From: Dryas octopetala
Lineage: Eukaryota > Streptophyta > Magnoliopsida > Rosales > Rosaceae
Direction: 5' to 3'
DNA: 64,000 bases
Assembly: GCA_963921425.1 (NCBI GenBank)
Contig: OY992838.1
Location: forward strand, 15,128,001 to 15,192,000
This document shows, in pieces, positions 33,994 to 47,000 of this stretch; within the stretch, counting starts at the first letter, position 1, and each line of letters begins with the position of its first letter. The notes beneath the pieces were generated by a model. The model had not been told where the DNA came from. It was given only the letters and a program-made list of their open reading frames with translations, and searched no databases. A program made the position numbers and the translations under genes.

Positions 33994-36903
33994 CACTACA
34001 ACAAAATCAAGCAAAGGCAACCAATTTTTTTTGGTAGGCATAGAGGCAACTGCCACTGTTGTTAGTTTGTATTGTCCATTGCCACACTGCAGTCACCATA
34101 TAGCATGTTGGAGGTTGGTGTTGGGGTGACAAGGGAGCTAAGGCCACCCACATGTAAGAATGGTGGAAGCTTCTGCCAAAACCTGCCATGTCAGTCTGCA
34201 AGGTCTGGTCCTCACCAATGCTGCAGTTAGTGGGTTTCACTTGTTCACCATCTCTATTGAGGTTGCTATATTGGTGGAGGATTGATATTATTAAATAATG
34301 TTGTGCCATGGTTTCTTCTACTATCTTGTTAAAAGTGGGTATGAATGCTCAGTAATTCTAACCATTGCTTGCTGCACTCCCACCTTATTGGTATTAGTTT
34401 CTGATTTGGTTTCAGTTATTAAATATCCTCCACATGCAAGAACTTTGGTGACTATTTAACTGAGATTGAGAATGCATTTTCCCACCAAAACGATTGCTGC
34501 AGTGGGATTGAATGTACTGCAGTGTCCAATTAATCTTTCATTTGCAACAGTTCGAATATGCATTTTTCAGTTCCAGTGTGCTCTTATAATACTAAGGATG
34601 CTTGCAATGGCTGTTACACCATATTATTCATAAAATGTGGAAAGCCTACACTAATATTGGAGAAAGCATACTTAACTTTCAGTCCAGCAATCCCATTAAT
34701 AGGAGGGGTATGTAGAAGAACCTTAATGCCATATCAGAAAAATAAAAACCAAATAATTCACAACTCAAGTTACACAGCTGAACCCACACAGCCTTTCTTC
34801 ATTGATGCAAATACGACTTGCTATATACATTGCATGTTTAATTCAAGTAGCGGTTCAAGTGTATAGTTACAACCATTCTAATATCCTTTCCCCATACTTT
34901 TCACAATTTCTAAAACAAAATGAAACTTAGATACCAAAAACAACAAAATCATAATCACTAGCTGCGCAACACTTAGTCATATGATCCCAACCATTCATCC
35001 ACACTTCCAAACTTGGTGATATATATCATAGTCTAAACCAGAATATAACCCACCAAGTTTATAGTTCTATCACAAAAGCTGTTCAAAATACCAGCAGTAT
35101 ATTACTCAAAACAATAAAAAGTATTCTTACTGGCAGCCATGATTTCTTTTGCTATGTCGATCAGTTGTGTTGTGACCTTCCAACCCCACTTCTTGAAGCG
35201 CCTGCATCTCCCGCAACACCATCCTCTGCTCCCATGTCATTCCTAGCATGCTGTTGCGCCAAATGTTGGGGACCAGTCATTCCTGCTCTAGAAAATGTCG
35301 TAATCACACCTGACGACATCTGTGGAAGGTGGAAGGAATTTGTGCCAGTTTGAACTGGGGGCAGTGGGGGTGCCAAGTATGGAGTGTTGCCGGTTTTGCA
35401 TGAATGAAGACCCGGACCGCCCCATTGAGGTCCGGTCCTCTAGAACCTCCGCTAGTGAAAATAGGGCTCAAGTGTAATTTTCCCTGCTGGAGGTCCGGTC
35501 TTCCAAACAGAGGTCCGGACCTCCCTGCATGAAATCTCCATTTCAAGCTACGTCGTCTCTGGAGAGGTCCGGTTCTCCCAAGCAATGTTCGGACCTCCCT
35601 TCGTGCAAATTCCATTTCATTGCTGCTACCTTCACTGGAGGTCCGATCCTCCAGTGTAGGGTCCGGACCTTCTTCCCTCATAATTTTGGCTCTCTGTTTT
35701 TTTTCTTTTCCTTTTTTGAGCCAAATATGCCTAACTTGGTGATCTGAAGCTTTTTCTCCTTATATATATATTGCTTAGGGAGATTAATTAAACTTCTTAT
35801 ATCTTTGAGTTAAAGTTCTCTAATGTGTTGCTTCTTAATATATTCTAGAGCGAAGACAAATTATTGAAGGCATACAATCAATTAATCTTTAGAATATGTC
35901 ATAAGTGCAGGGAATATGTCATACCTTACAATGTAAAGCTTCACAACCTATTCACAAAAGCCAGGATGATTTCCAGCTCCATTCCCTCCTTCACTTCAGC
36001 TTCAGGTCGATAAAGGAAGATTTCATTACTTGATCATTCAGATCATGCGCTACCTGTTTTTTTCTTTGGTTTAACCAAATACAGTTGGTTTCCCAGTCAA
36101 AATCTGAGCTCACTAGGTGCTTTCGAGCTTTGATCTCCCTTCTGATCTATCCGTAAATCAAAGTGTGCTTTTTCCATCTCTTGCTTAGCTTAGATCTGCG
36201 CTTAATGGCTGGCTCTCCTCAGTACCAATGTGCAGAGCAGTAGATGCAGATGATATTCTCTCTACAAAGTCTTGAGTATAGCAGTAGGTCTACCTGCTTT
36301 ACTGCAGCCTTGTGAATGCTATTGTAAATATCTTAAACACTTTATGAAGGATTTCCTTACTGTATATAGTATCCCTTGAAGCCTGCCAGCAGCCACAAGT
36401 GGTTTACACCTTATCAAGTCAGTCATGGGTAAATGTGATTCCAACCTACTAAGCACCATTAGGAGAGAAAATATTGAGCATGGGCGGGAGATGGCTTTTT
36501 AAGTTTGTCTCACAGATTGATTAGCTTTTTTTAATTGCAATCTTTACTGACTCCATAGTTGGATTTGGAATTTATGATAAAAAATGGAAAAAATGGTTAC
36601 TGTTTTGTACAATTTGGGTTGGTTATAGTACAACCCCAAGTAAATTGGTGGTGGTATATGTGTGTGCTGGCCCTTTTTTTAGTCCTTAAATTAACTAAAC
36701 CCCTTTTTTTAGTTTAAATTACAAGGGTGCCACAATTTAATCAACTAATCAGAACCATTAGTTGCATATGGAATCACTGTTCATGTCTGACTTAATATGA
36801 TGATCACTAATAATTAACATTAGTGAACAGCCACATTAGCAATTGGCACCCCCCCAACTTTAGTTGAAATCATTGGAGGCCTTAGGCCAAAATTGTTGTA
36901 GTG
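33994..36903. mobile_element. Non-autonomous CACTA transposon, 2.9 kb, inside the TRIM array
   Basis: Starts CACTACAACAAAATC and ends in the inverse of CACTACAACAATTTT. The 3-bp target duplication TTC is present on both sides (33991-33993 and 36904-36906), as for CACTA (En/Spm) elements. Removing it would rejoin the left TRIM LTR, which supports the boundaries. No TNP2-type transposase is recognisable. Open frames at 34007-34309 (minus), 34558-34866 (plus) and 35161-35681 (minus) have no known domain. Confidence 0.85.
35397..35675. repeat. GC-rich GAGGTCCGG repeat block inside the CACTA element
   Basis: Eight or so copies of GAGGTCCGG[T/A]CCTC-like palindromic strings, organised in roughly 110-bp units that also share TCCATTTCA. 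It is far more GC-rich than its surroundings. Frames on both strands stay open because of the repeat. It may be a subterminal or captured block; function unknown. Confidence 0.7.
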
Positions 36904-37391
36904 TTCTCACATGTCCTCGCACGGGTGCTGTCACTTTAAGTCAAACACGTGGACAACTCATACTTATATTGAGTGATGTGGAGCACATGTGGTCACTCGC
37001 CCTACCACACGTGGGTGAACCTGCTCTGATACCATGAAAAAATATTAGCATCTATCCCAAAACCAATTGGCAATAGAAGAAGTAGCCCACGACCCTTATA
37101 AGCTATAATACAAGGTTATAATTTTTCAATGTAGGACACACGCCCCCGCAAGTGTGGCGCCACCCAAGTCAAACACATAGACAACTCATACTTAAATTGG
37201 GTGATGTGGAGCACGTACGTGTAGTCATTTGACCTAACACACGTGGGTGAACTTGCTCTAATACTATAAAAGAATTTAGGGATTCATCTCAAAACCAATT
37301 GGCAATAGGAGGAGTAGCTCAAACCCTTATAAGCCACTATGTAAGTTTATATATAAAATATCAATGTGGGACAACACTTCACATTTTCACA

Positions 37392-37929
37392 CTTATATTA
37401 TTTGATTGAGCTATTCTTCATGGTCATCTAGTTCAATGGTTTATGCACCACAAATGTCGTGCCTCAAAGAAATGTCCACAAAGAAGTCAACCTAAACAAG
37501 ATTATAACGGGGGGGTCGAAATGTGCTAACAAGCGGCAATCAGCAATCGACAATCTTCCCTTGCTATCCCTAGGTGGCCGGCGACAATGAGGGTGGGTTC
37601 TTTTCTCTCTTTTCTCTCTTAGAAAAACTCTCAAAACATACTCTCTTATGTTTCAAGACTAATACTTACCTAGGATCTTACTATTTCTCATCGACGAGGA
37701 TAACTCTCATATTTATAATAGGAGTATTAAAATCAACTCCCATAATCCTAGGGAGTGCCGACCATGTTGAGGGATTGGGTTGCTGGACGTTTATCCACCT
37801 TTAATTTATTCAATAAATAAATACATAAAATCCAAAAGGCCCATAATAATCCTAGCCAAAATATTAATCGATCTGATAAATATACTTTAGGCCTAATTGA
37901 ACTTCTAAACTCTTCAGTTAGCCTAATAA
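37392..37929. other. Spacer before Harbinger copy 2
   Basis: No gene recognised. Contains CTCTTTTCTCTCTTAG and moderate-GC DNA near 37560-37780 without a supported frame. Confidence 0.45.
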
Positions 37930-38617
37930 GGCCCCGTTTGGGATTGCGGTGGAGGACCCAAAAGCTACTGTGAATGACAATTCTCAATCACCTACAGCAG
38001 TTTTGGTGTTTGGTAAAAAAATAAAAAACTGCTTTCCCCCACAATTCTCAACTCCCCACAGCAAAAACAGAAAGCAGGTTTCTAGGTGCTTTTGAAAACT
38101 GCAGTGAATCACAACAACAATGAATATTTTATTTTACCCATACTACCCTTATTGATTTCTATAATTTTTATTTGTTTATTTTAAATTAAAAGATATGTCC
38201 ATTGTTAGTTATATTTTATATTGTGATAATTGATTATGATATTTTATTTGTACGATTAAAATTATAATATACTTAAAAAAATTATAGGAATACTTATTTA
38301 ATAATGTTCTTCTTAAAAAAATTAATGCTAATAAAAATTTGTAGACACAAATTTAAAAAATAAGTAAAAAAAATTTAGTTTTACCAAACAAATAAGTGAA
38401 ATACACTTTCAGCATCATGTCCATTTTAGTAATTATACACAGTCACAGCACTTTTACATTAACATTTAGCAAACACTTTGATATTGTTTTTTGCACTCAC
38501 AGCACTTTTGAAAACATAGTTTACCAAACACTCAACTGCTTTGCTTTACAGCTGACTTTACTTCACAGCTGTTTTACTTCACAACTGTTTTTTCTCACAA
38601 CAATACCAAACTGGCCC
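37930..38617. mobile_element. PIF/Harbinger (Tourist-like) element, copy 2
   Basis: 688 bp, same orientation as copy 1 at 18489-19177 and closely similar along its whole length by eye. Ends GGCCCCGTTTGGGATTG and CAATACCAAACTGGCCC; TAA on both sides (37927-37929 and 38618-38620). Non-coding. Confidence 0.87.
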
Positions 38618-40026
38618 TAAATATAAGGGAAAAGATTTTGTGCCATATTAGGGCACAAGATCTATGTACCCTAATCAGATGCAGTAAAATTATTTTGTAC
38701 ACATCAATATATATTTGTCAAATCATATTAATATTATATTTAGTGAAAGACCATCTTATTCATAAAAAATTCAATGATTCTTTTTTTTTTTTTTATATTC
38801 TTGATTTATCATATTTTTCATAGTTCATCATCACATTTGCAGATGGATCATCATTCTCATCAATATAGTTAGAGTAATCTTACCACCATGAAAACTATAT
38901 ATTCATGATTTTTTTTTTCTTGATAGACTATTCATGGGAATATTTTTGTAGCTAAACCTAGATGTACATGTTGATTCAAAAATCATTATGTGCGAATAAA
39001 GCCAATAAATTAAGATACCCGAGAAGGATAAACCCCACTTGAATTGAACTTTTGATTCACTTAATTAAATTGAAATGCCTTATAAGAATTGAACTTTTGC
39101 TCTTATTCGTCCAAAAAATAGATTATACTATGAACATGTTCACTTCATTGTTCTAGCTTTCACAGAAATAGCCCAGGCAGAATCCCAAAGGGGGCAACAG
39201 CCCAGCAACAACAAATTACAAAAACAAAAGAAAACGCTGCAAAACCAACACATAAGAAATCTAAACAAGCATAGCAAAAACAAAGAAGCCAGCCAACTGA
39301 AATACCCAACCACCAAGCAGCAACTCCAAGCACATAAGCCTCTTATTCATCTAGTTTTATGATGAACAAATTGATTTTTGAAGTCTGGCATTTATTCTCA
39401 TTAAAAGATAGATCCTGATTTTCGAGTAGCTTTTTAGAGTTTTAAAATTGGGGATAATTTTTTTAAAAAAAGAGATAGACAGTTAGGTTTTTTCAATTGG
39501 TTATAAAATCTTTTACTTTTGTAATTTAATTTAAGTTTTGCAGGATTTAAAGAAAACTTAATTGAGTCTTTTTAAAAGCTTATGTGGCAAATAAATTTTT
39601 ACTTGTATTTAACAATGTTTTTTTTTTTTTTGCCAAGATGTATTTAACAATGTTGAATACTCTAATTGACATGAAAATCCATGTCATTAGGGCACAATTA
39701 GGGCACTCTAGCACAACCCTAAATACAATGGTCCACATAGCTAGGGACGCCATTAAATTGTAAGCCTAGTATGATTTAATTCAAACACAATATAATTATT
39801 TGCAAAATAATTATTCCCTCAAATCAGTTAATTTAATAAGAATTAATTACCCTAAGCTACCTTTTATTTATTGTTTTTACTCTCTAGTACACCAATTAAT
39901 TTTTTTTAATAACAAGGTAAGTTGCTATCTTGAAATCTGGTCAATTGCCATTTTATTTTCTTTTTGTCATTCTCTTTCTTCTCTCTTCTCTCTTCACGCT
40001 CATCTTCTCTCTTTATCCCCCCCACT
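38618..40026. other. Spacer, no gene recognised
   Basis: AT-rich. TTAGGGCAC occurs in the same orientation near both edges (about 38649, and 39688 and 39699). 39160-39340 is an A-rich, moderately GC stretch that may be a decayed retroelement tail. The end is CT-rich. Confidence 0.4.
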
Positions 40027-40125
40027 ATGTCTCTTTTCTCTTTCTTCTTCATCATCTTCTTGTTCTTCTTCTTCGCAGAGCAAGCACCTCCAGGACGAAC
40101 ACCACCACCACGAGCAGCTCCGTGA
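40027..40125 (+). CDS. Possible short secreted proline-rich peptide (weak)
   Basis: ATG opens a 32-residue frame: MSLFSFFFIIFLFFFFAEQ is a strongly hydrophobic start, followed by APPGRTPPPRAAP and a stop. The layout (signal-like segment, then a short Pro/Arg tail) is what a tiny secreted peptide would have. However, the hydrophobic part is encoded by a CTT/TTC-rich tract that would produce Phe/Leu/Ser by chance. I recognise no family. Treat as a candidate only. Confidence 0.15.
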   Translation: MSLFSFFFIIFLFFFFAEQAPPGRTPPPRAAP

Positions 40126-40279
40126 TCTGTTCGTCATCCAGCTTTGCCATTTTGCCGCTGCCCGCCACTGATTTCGATCCAATTTATCAATTAATCAAAT
40201 AATTCAGATCCCGACTTTTCTCTCTTCTTATCAATGTCTGTGCATGAGTATGTTTAGGTTCTTGATTTTTTTTGTTTAG

Positions 40280-40735
40280 TTCAGTTTCTGAAACTGCAGA
40301 AAACTGCAGTTTCAGAAACTGCAAGTGAACTGAAACTGCAGGTTTCTGCAGTTTCTGGAACTGCAAGTGAACTTTCTGCAGTTTCTGGAACTGTAAGTGA
40401 ACTGACTGCAGAAACTGCAATTTATGGAACATTGCAAGTGAACTGAAACTGCAGTTTATTGGAGTTGCAGTTACTAACTGCAGTTTCTGAAACTGCAAAT
40501 GAACTGAAACTGCAATTTATTTGAGTTGCAACTGCAGTTTCAGAAACTGCAAATGAACTGAAACTGCAGTTTATTTGAGTTGTAAGCTTGCAGTTACAGT
40601 ATAAGTGAAACTGCTAGTGAATTGAAACTGCAGTTTATTGAAGCTGCAGGCTTGCAGTTGCAGTTACTAACTGCAAGTGAAACTGCAGTTTCTAAAACTG
40701 CAGTTTTTTTTTTTAAGTTGCAGGCTTGCAGTTGC
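40280..40735 (+). repeat. Minisatellite of AACTGCAGTTTCTGAAACTGCA units
   Basis: About 450 bp of irregular repeats built from AACTGCAGTTTCTGAAACTG and AAGTGAACTGAAA blocks, roughly 30-60 bp apart. The core GAAACTGCAGTTTC is itself a palindrome, so single strands can form many alternative hairpins. Frames on the minus strand stay open because of the repeat. Confidence 0.85.
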
Positions 40736-42400
40736 AGAACGATACTTGTGAGTGAAGATGAACAATTGTTGATTTGGTAAAGTTGAAGAAAGAGATCGAT
40801 TTGGCAAAAAAAAAAAAAAAGATCAATTTTGGACTGTTTGTGTAGTTGGTTTGGTTGTGATGCGTTTCTTTTGGAAGGTGTCCGCATGTTATATTTTGGG
40901 GGGCTGGTAGATAGTGTGTGCAAGTTAATAAAAATAGATTGAGTGGTTTTTGTTAATATTTTGCTTTGTTAGTACCTTATAATTAATGGACTCATTTAAT
41001 AATTAATTAATTTCGTCCTCATCTTTTAATCAGTTTGGTCAGAGCTTCCCATCATATATAATTAGTAATATATGGGATGGTAAACATACATATAAAATAT
41101 GTACGTGTTTATTTGGAATATTTGCTCTGAAAGTAAGGTGAAAATTTCAGATATATTATATATATTGTTTAAAAAATTTAAAATTTTAATTTCTTTTCTA
41201 AAGTACACGAATAATTCATGGAAAATATGGAATAATACGTGATAATATAAGAATAATATATATGAGAATGATTTGCGTATAATTGAATAATAAATGAATA
41301 ATACATTTATTATACGTTTTGGATTGAAAAGTACACGTATTTTTTCAATATTATTTGCAATGAATGAACATTTACCAATTAAGCTAGAATCAACTTATTG
41401 CAAAGGATATGAAAGTATAAAAAGCATTCACCTTGAATTAAACTCCTAATCCATTTCTAGGGCATAAAACATGCTAGTGTACATAAAATGCATATAGAAG
41501 TGACAACTACCATCGTAGATGGATTTTATGCTCACGAGATAAAAAGAAAACTAAAAAGTATTGTTAACATTTTAAAAGTTATATTAACTAAAACAATTAA
41601 CAGTTAACTAAACTAACGTAAACATTTTCTTATATACCAAAGAAACTCAAGTGTCATTCCATGTATATTGATAATCATTTACCATTTTTTGCAAAGTACG
41701 TCAGTTGTATAAATCTGTCATCCAAATAAATGATGATCAATGAAAATAAACAAAACTTTTTTTACGGCAAATAATAGTCTTAGTATCAAGAACTCTCCAT
41801 TTCATACTCAGCATATCTTTTTTCTTTACCAAATAGACCCAAGAGATAAAAACTAGATCGATGGAAAAAGTTAATTACAACGATATATTTATTTTATTCA
41901 ACTTAATACATTTAAGGGGTTAAATTAAACTACTTCATCACACCATGCTTGTTCCAGTAAAAAGGTTTGCTGGAACTAATGATTTTTGTCCAATATTTGA
42001 TTCAATTTATTTATTTTTTTAATGAAACAATCGTTGATTTTATTTAATATGCTAGTCAAAGGGTAATCTACCATTTCTCTTCACAAGTGATCTACCATTT
42101 TTTTTTAGTGAAACAATCTTTGTTATCTTGCCATTTCACTTGTGACCTACCATTTGCAAAGTGGAGGTGATCATGACTCATCCGACTTCCGTATAAATTT
42201 TTGTGTTTGTTTTTACAATATTATTTTTTGAAAGGGAAAAAAACAAGAAATTTATTATTTCATTTGGGTCAGATTATATATGTAGATTGTAATTGTAAGC
42301 GCAGTTATTGTCGTTTTACAATTCAATCCTGATAGTTAGCAATATTCTGATAGTCATTTCAATTTGAATTTTTTAAAGACTGTTTTTATTTATGCTGCAA
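40736..42400. other. AT-rich spacer, no gene recognised
   Basis: Strongly AT-rich with no supported reading frame and no clear transposon ends before the CACTACAAG string at 42401. Confidence 0.5.
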
Positions 42401-42600
42401 CACTACAAGAAAAGTGGACATACACCACACCTCACCAGCAGTGGCATATGCTTACAAATACCACTGACCATCTGTGGTATTTGAGTATACACCACAGCCA
42501 TTGTCACAGGAAGGGTATCAGTGGCCGTTGCGGGTGTATCGAAAAGTCTACTGCCACTGGATAGGCTTCTGTGGTTTTTGTTTATGCATGTTTGTCTTGC
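42401..42600 (+). mobile_element. CACTA transposon end fragment
   Basis: Starts with the classic CACTACAAGAAAA terminus. It is followed by subterminal repeats of the type ACACCAC / CAGTGGC / TGTGGT in both orientations. No matching inverted end TTTTCTTGTAGTG was found, so this is a truncated or internally deleted copy. Confidence 0.55.
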
Positions 42601-42699
42601 AATCAGGTCTAATTCGTCAAAATAGTCTACTTGAGAGCCAATCAGGTGATGCCACGTCGGCATTTTCCCTCTCAGTTTTGACGGATTGGACCTGATTGC
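42599..42699. repeat. Small inverted repeat (24-bp arms)
   Basis: GCAATCAGGTCTAATTCGTC at 42599 pairs with GACGGATTGGACCTGATTGC ending at 42699, with two G:T-type differences over 24 positions and a 53-base middle. It abuts the CACTA fragment; origin unknown. Confidence 0.7.
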
Positions 42700-43559
42700 G
42701 ACACTAATGGAAACACGGTCCTACAAACGTGCGAATTAAAATGACCGGACCAAAGTGTGACTTACCCCAAAGTACAAGGACCAAAAGTGACTTTTTGCAT
42801 GCAAATGACGCTCTAGAAAATTTTTGGTTTGCGTTTCGTTAGGTGGACCAATACCGAACACAATAAAAAATTTCGAGGGGTGTCAACTGAATGGGTCAAA
42901 AAAAGCAAGCAGTCATTGAACAACATACTCTTACTCGGTTGATATCCATCAAATGGACATATGAAGTAAACATATTTGGATTCATTCGATGGGAGTGTTT
43001 TGAAAATACTAAACTAATTTGATGGTTGGCTACCAAATACTGTCATCATATTCGGCATACCAGTATCGAATGAACCTCTCCAACATGGATATCCATAAAC
43101 CTCATTTATCGAATGAACCTGATTGCAAAATAAATGAGGAATTTCCATTGAGCAACAAAGCTCTTCTTCCTCCGGTGAATATATGATTTAACCATTAAGA
43201 TCACCAAGATAAATGAGGATAGGGCAACCAACACATCTGTTTTTTTTTTTTTTTTTTTTCAAAATCAATAACATGCTCCTTTATTCGTCAAATTATCAAA
43301 CCATAAAGCATGCATGCTCCCATCCATCCCTGATAAAATGTGAACGAACATGATGTTAAAAGCATTAAAGCATACAAAAAAATATTGAACAGACTCCACA
43401 ACAGAGAGCTGCATGCTTTATAAATGCAAAAAACCTTTATTTGAGAGTTGGGATATTTTAAAAAAAAATGTAAGAAGAGATATAAACCATAATTTTAATT
43501 TAACAAATATATGATGAACAAAAATAGTAAGAATATATGAGGTTAACGAATTATTATTA
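42700..43559. other. Spacer left of the Helitron
   Basis: No gene recognised. 43200-43262 holds a long T run. The last bases before the Helitron are ...GAATTATTATTA, the target DNA. Confidence 0.5.
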
Positions 43560-43570
43560 CTAGCCTCTCC

Positions 43571-43590
43571 GCACTCGCTTTCGCGAGTGC
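43571..43590 (-). terminator. Helitron 3' hairpin
   Basis: GCACTCGC and GCGAGTGC form a perfect 8-bp stem around a four-base loop (GAAA on the element strand), 7 bases before the terminal CTAG. In Helitrons this hairpin marks the end of rolling-circle transposition. Confidence 0.95.
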
Positions 43591-44001
43591 GAAGCGGCTC
43601 TTTCTATTGCGCATACGTTAATTTTTAGACATACATTCTATTTATTAATGTGCATCTTTGAAATTTTTTTTGTTTCTAGTGTGAGAATGTTTCTTTTTTT
43701 TTTTAGATTGGCATCAAATTTTTTACGCATACACCGTTGATTTGTTACAATAGTTGTTGTTATGAGTCTAAATATCGGGTTCATCTGAAGTAATACATGA
43801 GAGAGGCTGGCTTTTCCCTTTTGACCAAATTGTCGTCGTACTTTGTAGTAAATGTTATCACTTTTTGAGGCATGGATTAACTGAGAATGCAATTACTAAA
43901 TTTATTGCGCATACGTTCTCAAAATATATGTGCAAATGAGCAATAAAGTTGTAGGGAAAACCACCATAATCCATATGATTAGGTTGCTTATGAGAGACAC
44001 G

Positions 44002-47000
44002 TCATACGTTATCAGGTTGGAGCAAAACTTCTTTGTACACCACATTTCTGGTAAAAATGCCACTTTCACCGGCTATTGAGCCTTTTTTTACTTGAACCTT
44101 AGTTGTTGACCTTGAAACCCCTCTCGATAAAGCCACATATAACTGCCCATGACTGAAAACATGATCTGGAAGATAAATACCTACGTGTGGTATTGTTTGA
44201 CCTTGAGATTTGTTTATAGTCAAGGAGAAACTCAATTTAACTGGAAACTGCTTCCTTGTCAATTCGAATGGGAGTCCAGCAGTCTATGCATTCTTTAGAG
44301 GAATTCTTGGTAGAAAAACTCTAGTTCCCGCAAATTGCCCAGTTAGAATTTCTGCGTCAATGAGGTTTTGGTAAGAACCACGGCACAATAATCTGGTACC
44401 ATTACACAATCCCAATTTCGGATCAATATTCCTTAGCAACATGATTGGAGCACCTCTTTTTAACGTCAATTTGTGTGGCAGCAAACCACCAACCGTTATT
44501 GCATTTAAAAATTCTGGTTGATACAAATTTCTTGTGTCATCCTCGACCTTGTCAAATGAATATAAAGTCTCTTCCATACCTGGAAAGATACCAATTATCT
44601 TTTCATTCAACATGTCAACAACTTCGTTTGTAGGGGTTATTAAGGCTCTTTCCACCATGTACCTCGCATCATATACATGATCTTCCAAATTAGGGAAAAC
44701 CTCAGCAATCAGTTGATTAATGGATTGCTCGCTTTCCCACGATACAACCATATTTTCAGGTATTTTAATCATGTCATCCTTGACCACATGTTCTTCCCCA
44801 TTGCCAACACGAAGTAAAAATTCAGAAAAGTGTTCATCATTTCTAGATCTCATATTTTCTTTGAGTTTCAGAATCTTTATTTGCGACCAAAATGATGCTT
44901 TCACTACACTGGCTTGAATTAGTTCAGCTTTGGTCCCTTTCGGAACTACGGGAAGAACTTGTCGAAAATCTCCACCAAAGATCATTATCTTCCCCCCAAA
45001 CGGTAAATCGACATCTAATATATCTCTGAAAGTTCGATCCAATGCTTCAAAGGCATGACGATGCGCCATTGTGGCTTCATCCCAAATGATTGCTGTTGTC
45101 CTTTGTATCAATTTTGCAAGATCAGATTGTTTACTAATAGAGCACGTTGATGATGCATCAGGGTTTAGTGGAATCTTGAATCTAGAATGGGCTGTCCTCC
45201 CACCCGGCAATATCGTAGCCGCTATTCCAGATGTTGCTGTTGCTAATGCTATTAGACCTAATCTCCTTAAGTTTGCCAACAATGCACGATATAAGTAAGT
45301 TTTTCCAGTTCCACCTGGACCATCCACAAAGAATATTGAATTTTCATGACGGTCAACTACACCCATTATTGTGTTGAATGCAAACTTTTGGTCGTTATTT
45401 AGACGCTCAATTGCATCGAGGTCCGCTTGTGGAATACTTATCAACATTTCATCTTGAATACATCTCGGCTCCATTGAGCTTGTTTCGACATCACTTGTCA
45501 TTTGGGGAAGATCGTATTGTGAAATGTTTTTGTTAAACTGCTCCAGTAGTCCATTTAAATCACGCAAGAGTCTGTTGACGACGAACACATCATTTACGTC
45601 TCTTGAAGAAGGATAATTTTCAATCAAGAATGGATAAAATTCGTCCCATAATCTCCGTACGCCAGTTGGTTCACAATACACCAAAATTGTGACGAATAAT
45701 CTTCGTAAAGCTGATGGCATCCTCATAGTAGAGGCCTCATGCAAACATTGTTGAATACTGCCATCTTCTTCTAATAAACCTACACACAAAAACCACAACA
45801 ACATTAAGAAAGTAAACTTTTAAAAAAAAATTCTGATTCAAATCATTTGAAAATCAAGAAATAAGATTTTATTGGCTAACCCCGTCTTTCGGCTGCTTGC
45901 TTAAACGTGGGACACATCACATCATCAACAGTTCGTAAATCCTCGAATGATCTTGGTCCTTTCACATGATTAAGGAGGATGCGAAGATAAAACTTTTCAC
46001 CTTCAGAAGGTGAGACTGTGTATATCCTCCCAATAACCCTTTGAAGGCCTACTCGTTTAGTCCATATTTTCTCCTTACTGATCCATCTATAGTGTTCAGG
46101 CATTTCTCGATACAAATATCTTCTCGCTTCCACATCCGTACGATTCAGAGTGAAATATTCAGTAAGCATTGTCATTGATAATCCATCATTTGACAAAATA
46201 TTTGTTATAGTGTCATTTGCCTGATATTGGACTTGTTGCATGTTCGGAAGATGTATTTGTAATCGCCACACGGATGGACATATCTTATTCATGGTAAATT
46301 TGAAAATATGCCATAGTGCTTCCGGTGCACAAACCCATCTTGCATCGACAAATTGCCTTATTTCGTCTCTAATAGGATCTGGCTGTACTTCAAGGGCAAC
46401 TCTGTCTGGTCCTTTGTAAACATACTTATATAAGTACTTAACACTTTTTATACTGCAACATATTTCTACATTGATGTGACAATCATACTTTAAAAGCAAC
46501 CACGGATTGTATGGAATAACCCAACTGTTATCAACCATTACAGTTCCACGTCGATCTAGAGGGACGGACATGCGATCTCCTCGTCTTCGATAAATTGGAT
46601 AAGAATCACTCCCTAGAATAGTGACGGGTGCAAAGGATTTAGGGTAACTTCTTTTACATCTGCCATTTTTCATGCATGGAGAATGTTGGTTTTGTACTCC
46701 ACATGGACCATGTATCATATGTTTTAACACTGCATTGTAAAGATGCGGCTCTCCATCTTCGTCCGGTATTTCAGCTTTAACAATGCGGTCATAATCATCT
46801 GGGTTGTGAACCTTATCATTTTCATCTAACACAATAAGCATGTGTACATGAGGAAGGCCTCGCTTTTGAAATTCAATGACATAAGCATGTGCAACAACTT
46901 TACCCAATACCCCTTTATCCACAATGTCTTGCTTTAAGTCTGTAAATTTTGCTCGAAAAATTCTGGTGAGTAAGTCAGGACGATCTTGAGGCGTTTGGCC

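Larger units (their letters stand above)
33880..37391 (-). mobile_element. Tandem TRIM array (three LTRs, two internals), split by a CACTA element
   Basis: Three related LTR-like blocks lie in the same orientation: about 33880-33993 continuing at 36904-36910, 37035-37143, and 37267-37391. Each has ...CCAATTG(G/A)CAAT..., CCCTTATAAGC and AATGT(G/A)GGAC. Between them are two internal parts containing TCAAACAC and CACACGTGGGTGAAC. On the minus strand an intact primer site TGGTATCAGAGCAG (37034-37021) follows the end of the middle LTR, and a decayed one lies at about 37266-37254. The period is about 232 bp. An LTR-int-LTR-int-LTR chain is typical of TRIMs joined by unequal exchange. Confidence 0.7.

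Noticed and set aside
34007..35681. Several open frames inside the CACTA element as transposase or captured genes
   Set aside because: No TNP2, TNPA or other recognisable domain. Those at 35.2-35.7 kb stay open because of the GC-rich repeat.
40187..40923. Minus-strand frames rich in LQFQKLQ repeats
   Set aside because: They are translations of the AACTGCAGTTTC minisatellite.
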